A stretch of DNA of 22,951 nt from Lentisphaeria bacterium UBA1724 (GTDB lineage: Bacteria > Verrucomicrobiota > Lentisphaeria > Oligosphaerales > Oligosphaeraceae): assembly GCA_002315885.1 (NCBI GenBank), contig DCIO01000103.1:21658-44608 (forward strand), read 5' to 3'. Shown here piece by piece: positions 7,710 through 16,074 of the stretch; position 1 is the stretch's first letter, and each line of letters opens with the position of its first letter. The notes beneath the pieces were generated by a model that did not search any database, was not told where the DNA came from, and worked only from the letters and a program-made list of their open reading frames with translations. The position numbers and the translations under genes are program-made.

Positions 7710-9473
7710 TTATTTTTCCAGCATGATATCGCGGAAATGCTGGATGTCTTCCTGGGTGAAGCCCAGGGAGAGGATGTAGTTCTCCACCTTCTCGTTGATG
7801 GTATTGCCGGGCCATTTCTGGAAGCCCGCCACCAGCTTGTCAAAGAGTGGCTCGTGGCGGAAATCCTTGCTCTTGTTCCAGAAGCCCGTGCTTTCCCAAT
7901 CCAGATAGAGCTCTTCTTCGCAGACACCCAACAGCGCGTTGAGGATGAAGGCGACGGAGCCCGTGCGGTCCTGTCCCGCGATGCAATGGAAGTCGATGGG
8001 GTAATTCTTTTCATCCAGGAAGATTCTGAAGGTCTTGGTGAACTGCTCCCGTCCCCAATCGCCCTGCATTCCTGCGTAGGAGGAGGAGGAGAAGTTGAAC
8101 CAGTTCACATTGTCGCCCGCGGGGGAGCCCGTCATGCATGCGGTTTCCTTTTCGCCCCGCAGATCGATTTCGGTTTTCAGACCGATGGTGTTCTGGAGAA
8201 AATCCAGTCCTTCCTGGTTCAGGTTGCTTTCGCCTTTGGTGTAGATCTGCTTGCCATTTTCGTCACGCTTGCCCTGTTTGGTGGAGGCGCGGACCAGGAT
8301 GCCTTCGTTTTCCTGGATGCCGCTTTCGACCACGGTTTCCAGGGGCATTCCCTGGGGAACAGGCCCGCAGTACCAGGTGAAGCCGCCGGAGCCGCTGCCC
8401 AGGTAGACGGTCACCAGGTTGTGGCCCTCTTTGACAGGCAGGAAGAGCATGTAGTTGTCCTTGGCGCTAAGTTTGTCATTTCCCCCGCGTCGGTCATAGT
8501 AAGTGATGCCGTTCAGACGCAGATACCAATACCAGTCTGCACCGCAGGCAAAGGGCATGATGCCTGTCTTGGGGGAGACGAAGTCCATCATAAGTACCGA
8601 CGGGAGGCTGGCGATGAATTTGCCGGGGGTGATGGCGCCATCCTTGTCGGCGGTCATCTTCACGCCCTTGGCGCCCAGGAAGGTCTCGGGAATTTCGGTC
8701 AAGGCATCCACCTGGGCCAGTTCCTCATCGCCGAAAGACTCCATTTCGGGCAGGAAGACGGTCCATTCGCCATTCAGCAGGAAGGGCACTTCCTCTTTGA
8801 CGGCATCCTTCAGGAGCTGCGTGGTGGCGTTGAGTTCCTTGACCTTCTCCAGGAACTGTGGATTCTGCTGGAGTTCCTCGGGAGTGTAGTAGACCGCTTG
8901 GGCGTTCTGGTTGAGGCCCGCCGTACGAAGCACCATGTTCTGCTTCACACGACGGCCATTCAGACCGATGCGGCCGCCCAGGTCACGGCAGTTCCCCACT
9001 TTCCGAATCTTCAGCAGACGGGGTGCCACATCCTCGGTGACAAAGGAGCTGACGCGAGAGCACTTCTTCTCGCACTGCACCTTCCAGTAGTAGGTGGTGG
9101 CAATCATCAGGTTGGTGACTTCAAGCTGCTTCTCCTTCGTGGTATAGGTGGTGCAGGTGCCTTCCGCAAAATCCGGAGAGGTGGAAAGGGTCACGGTGAA
9201 TTCCTTCTGGCAGTCTTTGCAGGTCTTCCAGGACAACACGACGGGCTGGGGATAGAAGCCCTCGCTAATCAGCTCCTTGCGGCAGGCCTTGTCGGCAAAA
9301 TACGCCCGGCGTTCTTCACGAGGCATCTGGAGGAATTTCTGCTGGATGGGAGTGTGGAGGACGACCTCGCTGCCCTGGGCAGGAGAAACGGGCTCGATGC
9401 CACAGCAACTCACCAGAATCGCAGCGGCTACCAACACAAAGGACAAAAGACAGAATGACTTGAACTGTTTCAT
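7710..9473 (-). CDS. Lipoprotein tyrosine phosphatase with split catalytic domain
   Basis: 587 residues from the ATG at 9473, which gives a lipoprotein signal peptide with lipobox LVSC (C23 lipidated). A fibronectin-III-like domain follows (about 76-147). The phosphatase fold (Y_phosphatase3, PF13350-like) begins with NCRDLGGRIG (161-170) and LRTAGL (182-187), continues only at IGLKTEIDLRGEKE (430-443), and ends with the active-site P-loop HCIAGQDRTG (C497 nucleophile, R503). About 230 residues, partly jelly-roll-like (WYWYLRLNG...YLGSGSGGFTW), are inserted between these parts. As a lipoprotein it acts outside the inner membrane, so the substrate may be an exported protein, a phospholipid or a phosphosugar. 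No Shine-Dalgarno sequence is seen at either possible ATG (9473 or 9506). A terminator follows the gene. Confidence 0.82.
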   Translation of the reverse strand: MKQFKSFCLLSFVLVAAAILVSCCGIEPVSPAQGSEVVLHTPIQQKFLQMPREERRAYFADKACRKELISEGFYPQPVVLSWKTCKDCQKEFTVTLSTSPDFAEGTCTTYTTKEKQLEVTNLMIATTYYWKVQCEKKCSRVSSFVTEDVAPRLLKIRKVGNCRDLGGRIGLNGRRVKQNMVLRTAGLNQNAQAVYYTPEELQQNPQFLEKVKELNATTQLLKDAVKEEVPFLLNGEWTVFLPEMESFGDEELAQVDALTEIPETFLGAKGVKMTADKDGAITPGKFIASLPSVLMMDFVSPKTGIMPFACGADWYWYLRLNGITYYDRRGGNDKLSAKDNYMLFLPVKEGHNLVTVYLGSGSGGFTWYCGPVPQGMPLETVVESGIQENEGILVRASTKQGKRDENGKQIYTKGESNLNQEGLDFLQNTIGLKTEIDLRGEKETACMTGSPAGDNVNWFNFSSSSYAGMQGDWGREQFTKTFRIFLDEKNYPIDFHCIAGQDRTGSVAFILNALLGVCEEELYLDWESTGFWNKSKDFRHEPLFDKLVAGFQKWPGNTINEKVENYILSLGFTQEDIQHFRDIMLEK

Positions 9474-9533
9474 AATTCTACAGGAGTTGGAGGTGGAAGA
9501 AAACATGGCGGTACATTACCGCATTTTTCCAGG

Positions 9534-9542
9534 ATTATACCC
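9534..9542 (-). promoter_or_regulatory. Candidate -10 box for the phosphatase lipoprotein gene
   Basis: On the minus strand a perfect TATAAT (9539 down to 9534) preceded by GGG lies about 60 bases before the ATG at 9473. No convincing -35 box is seen at 16-18 bp. Confidence 0.4.
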
Positions 9543-9606
9543 TTATGTCCGGGATAAAATATGTAAATTTCGGGAAGAAATGCGGTTTGACTCTTTTTGA
9601 TAGCGC

Positions 9607-9755
9607 TATGTTCCACAAGAGGGTAGGTAATTGATAGTTTCACGGACCCCTCCGGGGTCCCAAAAAACTAAAATCCACCTACCCCGGGCTAGTGCCCGGG
9701 GCTGTGTTCACTGACCCCATCCGGGGTCGAAATACCTACCCTTGTGGGGAACATA
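9607..9755 (+). mobile_element. MITE-like structured repeat, copy 1 (cloverleaf-forming)
   Basis: A 149-bp non-coding element bounded by 23-bp imperfect terminal inverted repeats (9607-9629 and 9733-9755), both starting TATGTTCC and ending GGGTAGGTA when read inwards. Inside are three perfect hairpins: GGACCCC/GGGGTCC (9644-9650 with 9654-9660), CCCCGGGC/GCCCGGGG (9682-9689 with 9694-9701) and GACCCC/GGGGTC (9713-9718 with 9723-9728). A near-identical copy in the opposite orientation lies at 17800-17939. No transposase and no clear target-site duplication are visible. It fills most of the 432-base gap 9474-9905; the rest holds a candidate -10 box for the phosphatase gene and a plain leader for the glycosidase at 9906. 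Confidence 0.8.
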
Positions 9756-9905
9756 ACGTTTGAAGAATTCTGTGTGCGAAATGCTCAGCCGCGAAATTTG
9801 ACCTCCATTCTTCGGGTAAATAGTAGGAGAGATATTATACTTGTATTTCTTCAGAATCACGGAAAATTCCCTCTAACTTTCCCATCCTCCAGACCACTCC
9901 AAATT

Positions 9906-12900
9906 ATGGACTCCCTTTACCGCGCCGACCAGCAGAAAGACTTCGACAAGTTGTTCCAAAACCCCACGTCTCTCTATCGCGAAACACCCTTCTGGGCTTG
10001 GAACTGCAAGCTGGATAACGACGAACTCCGTGAACAAATCGGCCACCTGCAGGAAATGGGCATGGGCGGCTTCCACATGCACTCCCGTAGCGGCATGGCG
10101 ACCCACTACCTCTCCGACAAATTCTTCGAACACGTGGATAATTGCGTGGACGAGGCGAAGAAGCGGGGAATGCTGGCCTGGCTCTATGACGAAGACCGCT
10201 GGCCCTCCGGTGCGGCAGGCGGCATCGTCACCAAGAACCCCAAATTCCGTGCGCGCTACCTGCTTTTGCGCTTCAATCCCCTGGAACAGCCCGTGGATGC
10301 GGAGAATGACAACTCGGGGATGCTCCTGGCGTGCTACCTCTACAAACTGGACGCCGAGGGCTACCTGGCCGACTACCGCAAATGCGAGGAAACCGCGGAA
10401 ATTCCCGCGGGTTACAAGAAGCTCTGGTGCTATCGGATGGTCAGCGAGAAGAGTGGCTGGTATAACGACCAGACCTACGTGGATACCCTGAACCCCAAGG
10501 CCATCGCCGAGTTCATCCACGTCACCCACGATGCCTACTACGAACGCTTCGGCAAGGAATTCGACAAGACCATCCCCGCCATCTTCACCGACGAACCCCA
10601 GTTCACCGCAAAGGAACCACTGAATTTCGCCGCAGAAGAAAACCCCGTCACCCTGCCCTACACCGATGATTTCCCCGAGACCTACCGCCAGGCCTACGGG
10701 ACGGAATTCCTGGATACCCTCCCCGAACTCATCTGGGAACTGCCTGGCGAACAGTATTCCGTGCACCGCTACCGCTATCACGACCACATCTGCGAGCGCT
10801 TCACCGTGGCATTCTCGGACTCCGTGGGCAACTGGTGCAAGGAGCACAACCTGCGCAGCACGGGCCACATGATGCAGGAACCCACCCTCTACACCCAGAC
10901 CGGTTGGCTGGGCGAAGCCATGCGGAGCTACCGCGGTTTCCTCCTGCCGGGCATCGACACTCTCTGCGATTGCCAGGAGTTCTCCACCGCAAAACAGGCC
11001 CAGAGCGCCTCACGCCAATTCGGACGCGGCGGGGTGCTCTGCGAACTGGATGGCGTCACTGACTGGGATTTCGATTTCATGGGTCACAAGGGGCACGGCG
11101 ACTGGCAGGCCGCCCTGGGCATCACCGTCCGCGTCCCCCATCTCTCCTGGGTATCCATGAATGGCGAAGCCAAGCGGGACTACCCCGCCTCCATCAGCTA
11201 CCAGTCCCCCTGGTATAAGAAATACCCCCTGATTGCGGACCACTTCGCCCGCGTCAACACCGCCATGACCCGCGGAAAGGCGGTCTCCCACATCGGCGTC
11301 ATCCACCCCATTGAGTCCTACTGGCTCCTCTGGGGGCCATACGACCAGACCTCCACCGCCCGCGAACAGGCCGAGGAGAATTTCAGCAACCTCTTCCAGT
11401 GGCTCCTGAAGGGACTGATGGACTTCGATCTGCTGGCCGAGTCCCTGCTGCCCATCCAGAATGTCCACGTGGAAGGCAAGACTCTCTGCGTGGGCGAAAT
11501 GCGCTATGAGACGGTGCTGGTTCCTCCCACCATCACTCTGCGCTCCACCACCCTGAAGATCCTGGAAGACTTCCAGGCAGCAGGCGGAAAGGTCATCTTC
11601 GCGGGGGACACCGCCACGCTCTGCGATGCCCAGCCCAGCGACCGCGCCGCAAAACTGGCCGCCAAGTGCCAGCGGGTGCCCTACGCCAAAGCCGCGCTGC
11701 TGAAGGAGCTGGATCCCCTCCGTGAAATCCAGGTACTGAATGCCTTCAACGGCCAGAATATCGACGACTTGCTCTATCAGATGCGGGAAGACGCCGACGG
11801 CAGACGCTATCTCTTCATCACGCGCATCGTCCGCCTGGCAAAAGTCGCATTCTGCCGCGTGCGTCTGCGGGGAAGCTGGCAGCTGGAATTCCTGGACACC
11901 GCCAATGGCGACATATACCCCATTAAGGCCACCGTCGCCAATGGCTGGACATCCTTCTTCGTGCAGATTCCCACCAACGGGCACCTGCTCCTGCGCATGA
12001 CACCCGCCACCGAGAGCGTCGGCCGCGCCATCCCCCGTTTCCCTGGAGACTGGGACGAAGAACAGACCCCCATCACCACCGAATATCTCCACGAACACCT
12101 GGCGGGATATGTGGCAGGCGAAAAACTGCCCGTCACATTGGACGAGCCCAATGTCCTGCCCCTGGATATGGCGGAATGGAAGCTAAATGACAGCGACTGG
12201 CGCCCCACCGAGGAAATCCTCCGTCTGGAAGAGATGGCCCGCCAGGAAATGGGCATGAAGCCCAAATCCGGTCGCGGAACCCAGCCCTGGGTCTATCCCG
12301 TATCACCCACAATCCACGGCGTCATCCAGATGCGCTTCACCCTCCACAGCGATGTCTCCATCGAAGCGCCCATGCTGGCACTGGAACAGCCCGAACGCGC
12401 GAAATTCACCCTGGATGGAAAGGAATTCGCATTCCAGGATTGCGGATATTGGACAGACAAGTGCACCCGCAAGAGCCTCATCCCCGCAATCACCCCGGGC
12501 GACCACCAACTCGTTATCACCAAGGAATACCGCGATGACACCAACATCGAACGGGCATTCCTCCTGGGCGATTTCGGCGTCCGCGTGGAAAGCCGACGCC
12601 TGACTTTGACCGCCCCCGTCCGGGAATTGCACTGGGGCGATATCGTCGAGCAGGGACTGCCCTTCTACAGCGGCAACCTGACCTACCACACTACCTTCGA
12701 ACTCCAGAAGAATGGCATGCTCTCCCTGAGAATGCCCTCACGACTGGAAAGCATCGACACCGAAATCAAACGCACAAGACTCATCGCACGAGAAATCCCA
12801 TTCGTGGCATTCCGAGCCACCACACTGGATTTCACACTGGACGGAAAGTTCGCGGGAGACATGGCCTTCGCCCCATACCAACTGGGCTTCGGCGAAGTCC

Positions 12901-13091
12901 AGGCAGGAACCCATAAGCTGGATATCAAGCTCTACGGACACCGATACAACTCCTTCGGCGCACTACACCTCACTCACCGAATCCACTGGACTGGCTTCAT
13001 CACCTGGAGAACACAGGGCGACGAATTCACATACAACTACCGAACCGTCCCCCTCGGCATCTTCTGCGAACCCATGCTGATCCAGAAGTAG
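9906..13091 (+). CDS. Large cytosolic GH106-like glycoside hydrolase (alpha-L-rhamnosidase-type)
   Basis: 1061 residues from the ATG at 9906; an upstream in-frame start would run back into the structured repeat. The N-terminal barrel has PFWAWNCKLDNDEL (28-41), GMGGFHMHSRSGMATHYLS (52-70) and YDEDRWPSGAAGG (94-106), the pattern of GH106-like enzymes. TDEPQF (E230), KQAQSASRQFGRGG (363-376) and CELDG (E380) contain candidate catalytic or substrate-binding acids. A GATase-like section follows (about 460-590), then beta-rich domains, with a GH2-like sugar-binding jelly-roll at about 820-1061. No signal peptide is present, unlike the two GH42-like enzymes, so it probably acts in the cytosol on imported oligosaccharides. 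The substrate is not provable; rhamnose-containing glycans are the family guess. No Shine-Dalgarno sequence is visible. Confidence 0.75.
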   Translation: MDSLYRADQQKDFDKLFQNPTSLYRETPFWAWNCKLDNDELREQIGHLQEMGMGGFHMHSRSGMATHYLSDKFFEHVDNCVDEAKKRGMLAWLYDEDRWPSGAAGGIVTKNPKFRARYLLLRFNPLEQPVDAENDNSGMLLACYLYKLDAEGYLADYRKCEETAEIPAGYKKLWCYRMVSEKSGWYNDQTYVDTLNPKAIAEFIHVTHDAYYERFGKEFDKTIPAIFTDEPQFTAKEPLNFAAEENPVTLPYTDDFPETYRQAYGTEFLDTLPELIWELPGEQYSVHRYRYHDHICERFTVAFSDSVGNWCKEHNLRSTGHMMQEPTLYTQTGWLGEAMRSYRGFLLPGIDTLCDCQEFSTAKQAQSASRQFGRGGVLCELDGVTDWDFDFMGHKGHGDWQAALGITVRVPHLSWVSMNGEAKRDYPASISYQSPWYKKYPLIADHFARVNTAMTRGKAVSHIGVIHPIESYWLLWGPYDQTSTAREQAEENFSNLFQWLLKGLMDFDLLAESLLPIQNVHVEGKTLCVGEMRYETVLVPPTITLRSTTLKILEDFQAAGGKVIFAGDTATLCDAQPSDRAAKLAAKCQRVPYAKAALLKELDPLREIQVLNAFNGQNIDDLLYQMREDADGRRYLFITRIVRLAKVAFCRVRLRGSWQLEFLDTANGDIYPIKATVANGWTSFFVQIPTNGHLLLRMTPATESVGRAIPRFPGDWDEEQTPITTEYLHEHLAGYVAGEKLPVTLDEPNVLPLDMAEWKLNDSDWRPTEEILRLEEMARQEMGMKPKSGRGTQPWVYPVSPTIHGVIQMRFTLHSDVSIEAPMLALEQPERAKFTLDGKEFAFQDCGYWTDKCTRKSLIPAITPGDHQLVITKEYRDDTNIERAFLLGDFGVRVESRRLTLTAPVRELHWGDIVEQGLPFYSGNLTYHTTFELQKNGMLSLRMPSRLESIDTEIKRTRLIAREIPFVAFRATTLDFTLDGKFAGDMAFAPYQLGFGEVQAGTHKLDIKLYGHRYNSFGALHLTHRIHWTGFITWRTQGDEFTYNYRTVPLGIFCEPMLIQK

Positions 13092-13112
13092 TCACGGATG
13101 CCGTCAGCACAA

Positions 13113-13140
13113 GGGTGTACCGACGGCGTCCCCGCCGTCG
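13113..13140. repeat. REP-like palindrome, copy A
   Basis: A perfect 8-bp inverted repeat, CGACGGCG (13121-13128) and CGCCGTCG (13133-13140), with a TCCC loop, preceded by GGGTGTAC. It lies 29 bases after the glycosidase stop codon. The same palindrome occurs at 20636-20663 and 22927-22946. There is no T-tract, so it is not a classical terminator. Confidence 0.75.
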
Positions 13141-13165
13141 AAAGTCACACCTGTTTTTGGCTCAA

Positions 13166-13197
13166 ATTGAGCATTGAGCATTGAGAATTGAGAATTG
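13166..13197. repeat. Heptamer tandem repeat ATTGAG[C/A], copy A
   Basis: Four 7-bp units (ATTGAGC twice, then ATTGAGA twice) plus a final ATTG, ending 6 bases before the Nudix start codon. A shorter copy lies after palindrome B at 20687-20702. Confidence 0.75.
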
Positions 13198-13203
13198 TAA
13201 AAG

Positions 13204-13698
13204 ATGTCTCATAACTACTGTCCCATCATAGGCACCCTGGGCTACATCATGTCGCCTGACGGGAAATCCGTCTTGATGACACACCGCATTGCGCGGGAAT
13301 CCGACGAGCAATTCGGGAAATACAACGGCCTTGGCGGGCATCTGGAACCCAACGAGGATGTAGCGGCGGGGCTTGTCCGCGAAATCCGTGAGGAATCCAC
13401 GCTGGAAGTCACCGCCATGCAGTTGCGCGGGACCGTCAATTGGACGGGCTTTGGTCCCCACGGCGAAGACTGGCTGGGCTTCATCTTTCTGGTAACGGGC
13501 TTCACGGGCACGCCGCTCTCTCAAAACGAAGAAGGGACGCTTTCCTGGATTCCCCTGGCGGATTTCGACAAGTATCCCATGTGGGAAGGAGACAAGTATT
13601 TCCTGCCCCTGGTCTTCGATGGCGACCCGCGCCCCTTCCACGGCTACATGCCCTACGAAAACGACCGCCCCGTCTCCTGGAGCTACTCACGCTGGTAA
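13204..13698 (+). CDS. Nudix hydrolase (MutT-like)
   Basis: 164 residues, a single-domain cytosolic Nudix hydrolase that cleaves a nucleoside diphosphate linked to another moiety. The Nudix box spans G45-L67 (G-HLEPN-E-DVAAGLV-RE-I-R-EE-STL): R59, E60, E63 and E64 are intact, but the usual glycine near the end (EExGU) is replaced by threonine. The sequence before the box (MTHRIA...KYNGLGGHLEPNE) resembles the 8-oxo-dGTP diphosphatase (MutT/MutX) type, so nucleotide-pool sanitation is the best guess; the substrate is not proven. It is the first gene of a tight cluster: the dsbD start follows its stop by 5 bases. The leader carries heptamer tandem repeats and no Shine-Dalgarno sequence. Confidence 0.85.
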   Translation: MSHNYCPIIGTLGYIMSPDGKSVLMTHRIARESDEQFGKYNGLGGHLEPNEDVAAGLVREIREESTLEVTAMQLRGTVNWTGFGPHGEDWLGFIFLVTGFTGTPLSQNEEGTLSWIPLADFDKYPMWEGDKYFLPLVFDGDPRPFHGYMPYENDRPVSWSYSRW

Positions 13699-13703
13699 AT
13701 TCC

Positions 13704-15179
13704 ATGAAGACGCTTCTCGCCATCTGCTTCCTACTGGCTGCGGCACTCGTTGCCCAGTCGCCCTTCTCGGCATCCCTGACCATCTCCCAAAATGCCGATG
13801 AACAGATTGCGACCGCGCGTTTCACGGGCCCCGCAAATGGGCACCTCACCGCCGAAAGCATCAGGCTACTCCTCCCAGAGGAGTTCCACGCAGAATTGCT
13901 GGACGCGCCACAGGCAGATGCAGACGGATACTACCCCGTGGATGTCATCCTACGATGGCGCATCACACCACCGCTGCCCACAGAAGATGCCAAACTGACT
14001 TTCCAGGCATGCGATGACAGCGTATGCTATTTCCCGCAAAAGGTAACCGCACAAAATGCAGAAGCCCCCCCTGAAAACCAAGCCACTGCGGCTCTGAGCA
14101 CGGACAAGGCCTTTCGCGTCTCGGAACCACTCTTCGGATACGCATCCGTGAACGACTTTCTGGCCTGGATGGCACGCGCACAAGCCACCGATAACACCGT
14201 CGAGGAGAATCTCCTGGAGCGGGTCTTCGCTCAATACGGTTGGGCGCTGGCGGCGCTTCTCACAATCCTCCTGGGGGTGCTGCTGAATCTCACCCCATGC
14301 GTCCTACCCATGATCCCCATCACATTGGGCGTCCTGGGAGCACGCGGGGCAGGACAAGGCAGAGCAAAAGGGCTGGCGCTGGGCGGCGTCTATGGCATCG
14401 CCATGGCACTGACCTACGGCATCGCGGGTGCCATCGTGGTGGCATTGGGAGGACGCATCGGCGCCATCAACAGCAACCCCTTCTTCCAATTCGCACTGGC
14501 GCTCATCTTCGTCCTGCTGGCGCTCTCCATGTTCGATTGCTTCTTCCTGGATTTCTCACGCTTTCGACGCCAGGGCACGCATCCCGCGGGCTCATACGCC
14601 GCCGCCGCATTCCTGGGTGTCATGACCGCGTTGATGGCAGGCGCATGTATCGCCCCCGTCCTCATCTGGGTGCTGCTCCTCTCCGCAAAACTCTACGCAG
14701 AAGGCACCACTTCCGCGTTGTGGTTGCCGTTACTACTGGGCGTGGGGCTGGGGCTCCCCTGGCCACTCCTGGGGGCAGGCATCGGCGCACTCCCCAAGCC
14801 CGGCAATTGGATGAACTACACCAAGAAGGCCGTGGGCGTGGTCATTCTCCTCTTCGCCCTATACACCGCCTGGAATGGCATCCGATTGCTACGGAATTCC
14901 AACACCGAAAAGGGCGATTTCTGGCGTACCGACTACCAGCAGTGCCTCGCCGAAGCACAAGAAACCCGCACGCCCATCCTACTGGATTTCTGGGGCGTCT
15001 CCTGCAAGGCATGCACCATGATGGATGCCACTACACTGCAAGACAAGCGCGTCCAAAATGAACTCCAGAAATGCCTCTGCCTATCCATCCAGGGCGATTC
15101 CGACGAAGGCGCACGACTAGCAGAAAAATACGGCATCCTGGGCTTCCCTACCTTTCTCATCCTACTTCCAAAACAGTAA
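13704..15179 (+). CDS. dsbD: Thiol:disulfide interchange protein DsbD
   Basis: 491 residues. It moves electrons from cytosolic thioredoxin across the inner membrane to exported thiol proteins. All three parts are present with a cysteine pair each: signal peptide (1-18) and periplasmic DsbD-alpha domain with C103 and C108 in CDDSVCYFP; a membrane domain of about eight helices (about 180-395) with C199 in LTPCVLPMIP and C315 in GACIAPV; and a C-terminal thioredoxin-like domain with CKAC (C434, C437) and the cis-proline motif GFPTF. It is somewhat shorter than E. coli DsbD. The ATG at 13704 gives the signal peptide; the longer frame back to 13440 overlaps the Nudix gene. Gaps are 5 bases to the Nudix gene and 22 to the next gene, suggesting an operon. 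No Shine-Dalgarno sequence is obvious. Confidence 0.93.
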   Translation: MKTLLAICFLLAAALVAQSPFSASLTISQNADEQIATARFTGPANGHLTAESIRLLLPEEFHAELLDAPQADADGYYPVDVILRWRITPPLPTEDAKLTFQACDDSVCYFPQKVTAQNAEAPPENQATAALSTDKAFRVSEPLFGYASVNDFLAWMARAQATDNTVEENLLERVFAQYGWALAALLTILLGVLLNLTPCVLPMIPITLGVLGARGAGQGRAKGLALGGVYGIAMALTYGIAGAIVVALGGRIGAINSNPFFQFALALIFVLLALSMFDCFFLDFSRFRRQGTHPAGSYAAAAFLGVMTALMAGACIAPVLIWVLLLSAKLYAEGTTSALWLPLLLGVGLGLPWPLLGAGIGALPKPGNWMNYTKKAVGVVILLFALYTAWNGIRLLRNSNTEKGDFWRTDYQQCLAEAQETRTPILLDFWGVSCKACTMMDATTLQDKRVQNELQKCLCLSIQGDSDEGARLAEKYGILGFPTFLILLPKQ

Positions 15180-15201
15180 AAAAATCCAACCAAACACCCC
15201 T

Positions 15202-16068
15202 ATGTCTAACATCAAAATCGGTACCATCTTACATCTCCCCGACGACTGCAGCCACATCTTCGACCGACTCGCATCATTCGGTCTCCATACCTGCCAGATC
15301 AGCAATTGGAATTGCGCCCTATACAAAGACTGGGACGCCATGAAAGTCCGCATCCAGCAGATTCGTGAGCAGATGGCCGCCAAGGATGTGGCACCCTCCG
15401 CTTTCTGGGCGGGCTACAGCGGACACGTCTGCTGGAATTTCACCGAAGGCCCCATCACCATGGGACTGGTTCCACCCGCCTACCGCGCCCAGCGCATCGC
15501 AGACCTCTGCCATGGCGCAGACCTGGCAAAGGAACTGGGACTGCCCGCCATCATCACACACTGCGGATTCATCCCCGAAAACATGACTGACCCGGAATTC
15601 CTCCCCACCATCATGGCAATCGCAGAAGTGGTCAGATACTGCAAGAGCCTGGGACTCCAATTCTGGTTCGAGACCGGCCAGGAAACCCCCGTCACGCTCC
15701 TCCGCGCAATCCAGAAACTGGAAGCCCTTGGCTTCGACAACCTGGGCATCAACCTGGACCCCGCCAACCTCCTACTCTACGGAAAGGGAAACCCCATCGA
15801 CGCACTGGATGTCTTCGGAAAGTATGTCCGGAATATCCACGTGAAGGACGGACATGTGCCCACCAACGGCAACTCCCTGGGCCGCGAAGTCCAGGTCGGA
15901 CAGGGACTGGTCAACTTCCCCGTCTTCATCAAGAAACTCCTCTCCCTCGGCTTCGATGGCGAATTCATCATCGAACGCGAAATCCCTGAAGACGAAACCC
16001 AGGCTCGCGATATCATGGAAACCGTCGGCGCACTCCAAAAGTGGGCAGACGAATTCGAAAAGGCATAA
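15202..16068 (+). CDS. Sugar phosphate isomerase/epimerase family protein (AP2Ec TIM barrel)
   Basis: 288 residues, a xylose-isomerase-like/AP-endonuclease-2 TIM barrel (PF01261 type) that usually isomerises or epimerises sugars with a divalent metal. Metal-site residues stand in the expected order: H120 in ITHCGF, E157 in FWFETGQE, D186 in NLDPAN, H213 and D216 in IHVKDG, and E259 in FIIERE. There is no signal peptide, so it is cytosolic. It lies 22 bases after dsbD and 6 bases before the pseudouridine synthase gene, so it is probably co-transcribed with both. The substrate cannot be told; the surrounding glycosidases and sugar enzymes make a carbohydrate role more likely than DNA repair. 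Confidence 0.88.
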   Translation: MSNIKIGTILHLPDDCSHIFDRLASFGLHTCQISNWNCALYKDWDAMKVRIQQIREQMAAKDVAPSAFWAGYSGHVCWNFTEGPITMGLVPPAYRAQRIADLCHGADLAKELGLPAIITHCGFIPENMTDPEFLPTIMAIAEVVRYCKSLGLQFWFETGQETPVTLLRAIQKLEALGFDNLGINLDPANLLLYGKGNPIDALDVFGKYVRNIHVKDGHVPTNGNSLGREVQVGQGLVNFPVFIKKLLSLGFDGEFIIEREIPEDETQARDIMETVGALQKWADEFEKA

Positions 16069-16074
16069 CCACCA

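Noticed and set aside
7557..9458. 633-residue open frame on the plus strand opposite the phosphatase gene
   Set aside because: It is a mirror of a GC-rich coding gene on the other strand; it shows no domain motif, while the minus frame has lipobox, RDLGG and the CX5R active site.
9756..9905. Promoter for the GH106-like gene (TTGACC at 9798 and TATTAT at 9833)
   Set aside because: The spacing is 29 bp, too long for a sigma-70 promoter; no better pair was found.
11010..12098. Long minus-strand frame inside the GH106-like gene, and similar frames at 9873-10868 and 17771-18859
   Set aside because: They have the biased composition typical of shadow frames (rich in Gly, Val, Asp, His) and overlap well-supported genes.
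13121..13140. The three palindromes as a CRISPR array
   Set aside because: They are thousands of bases apart, lack spacers of even size, and no cas gene is present.
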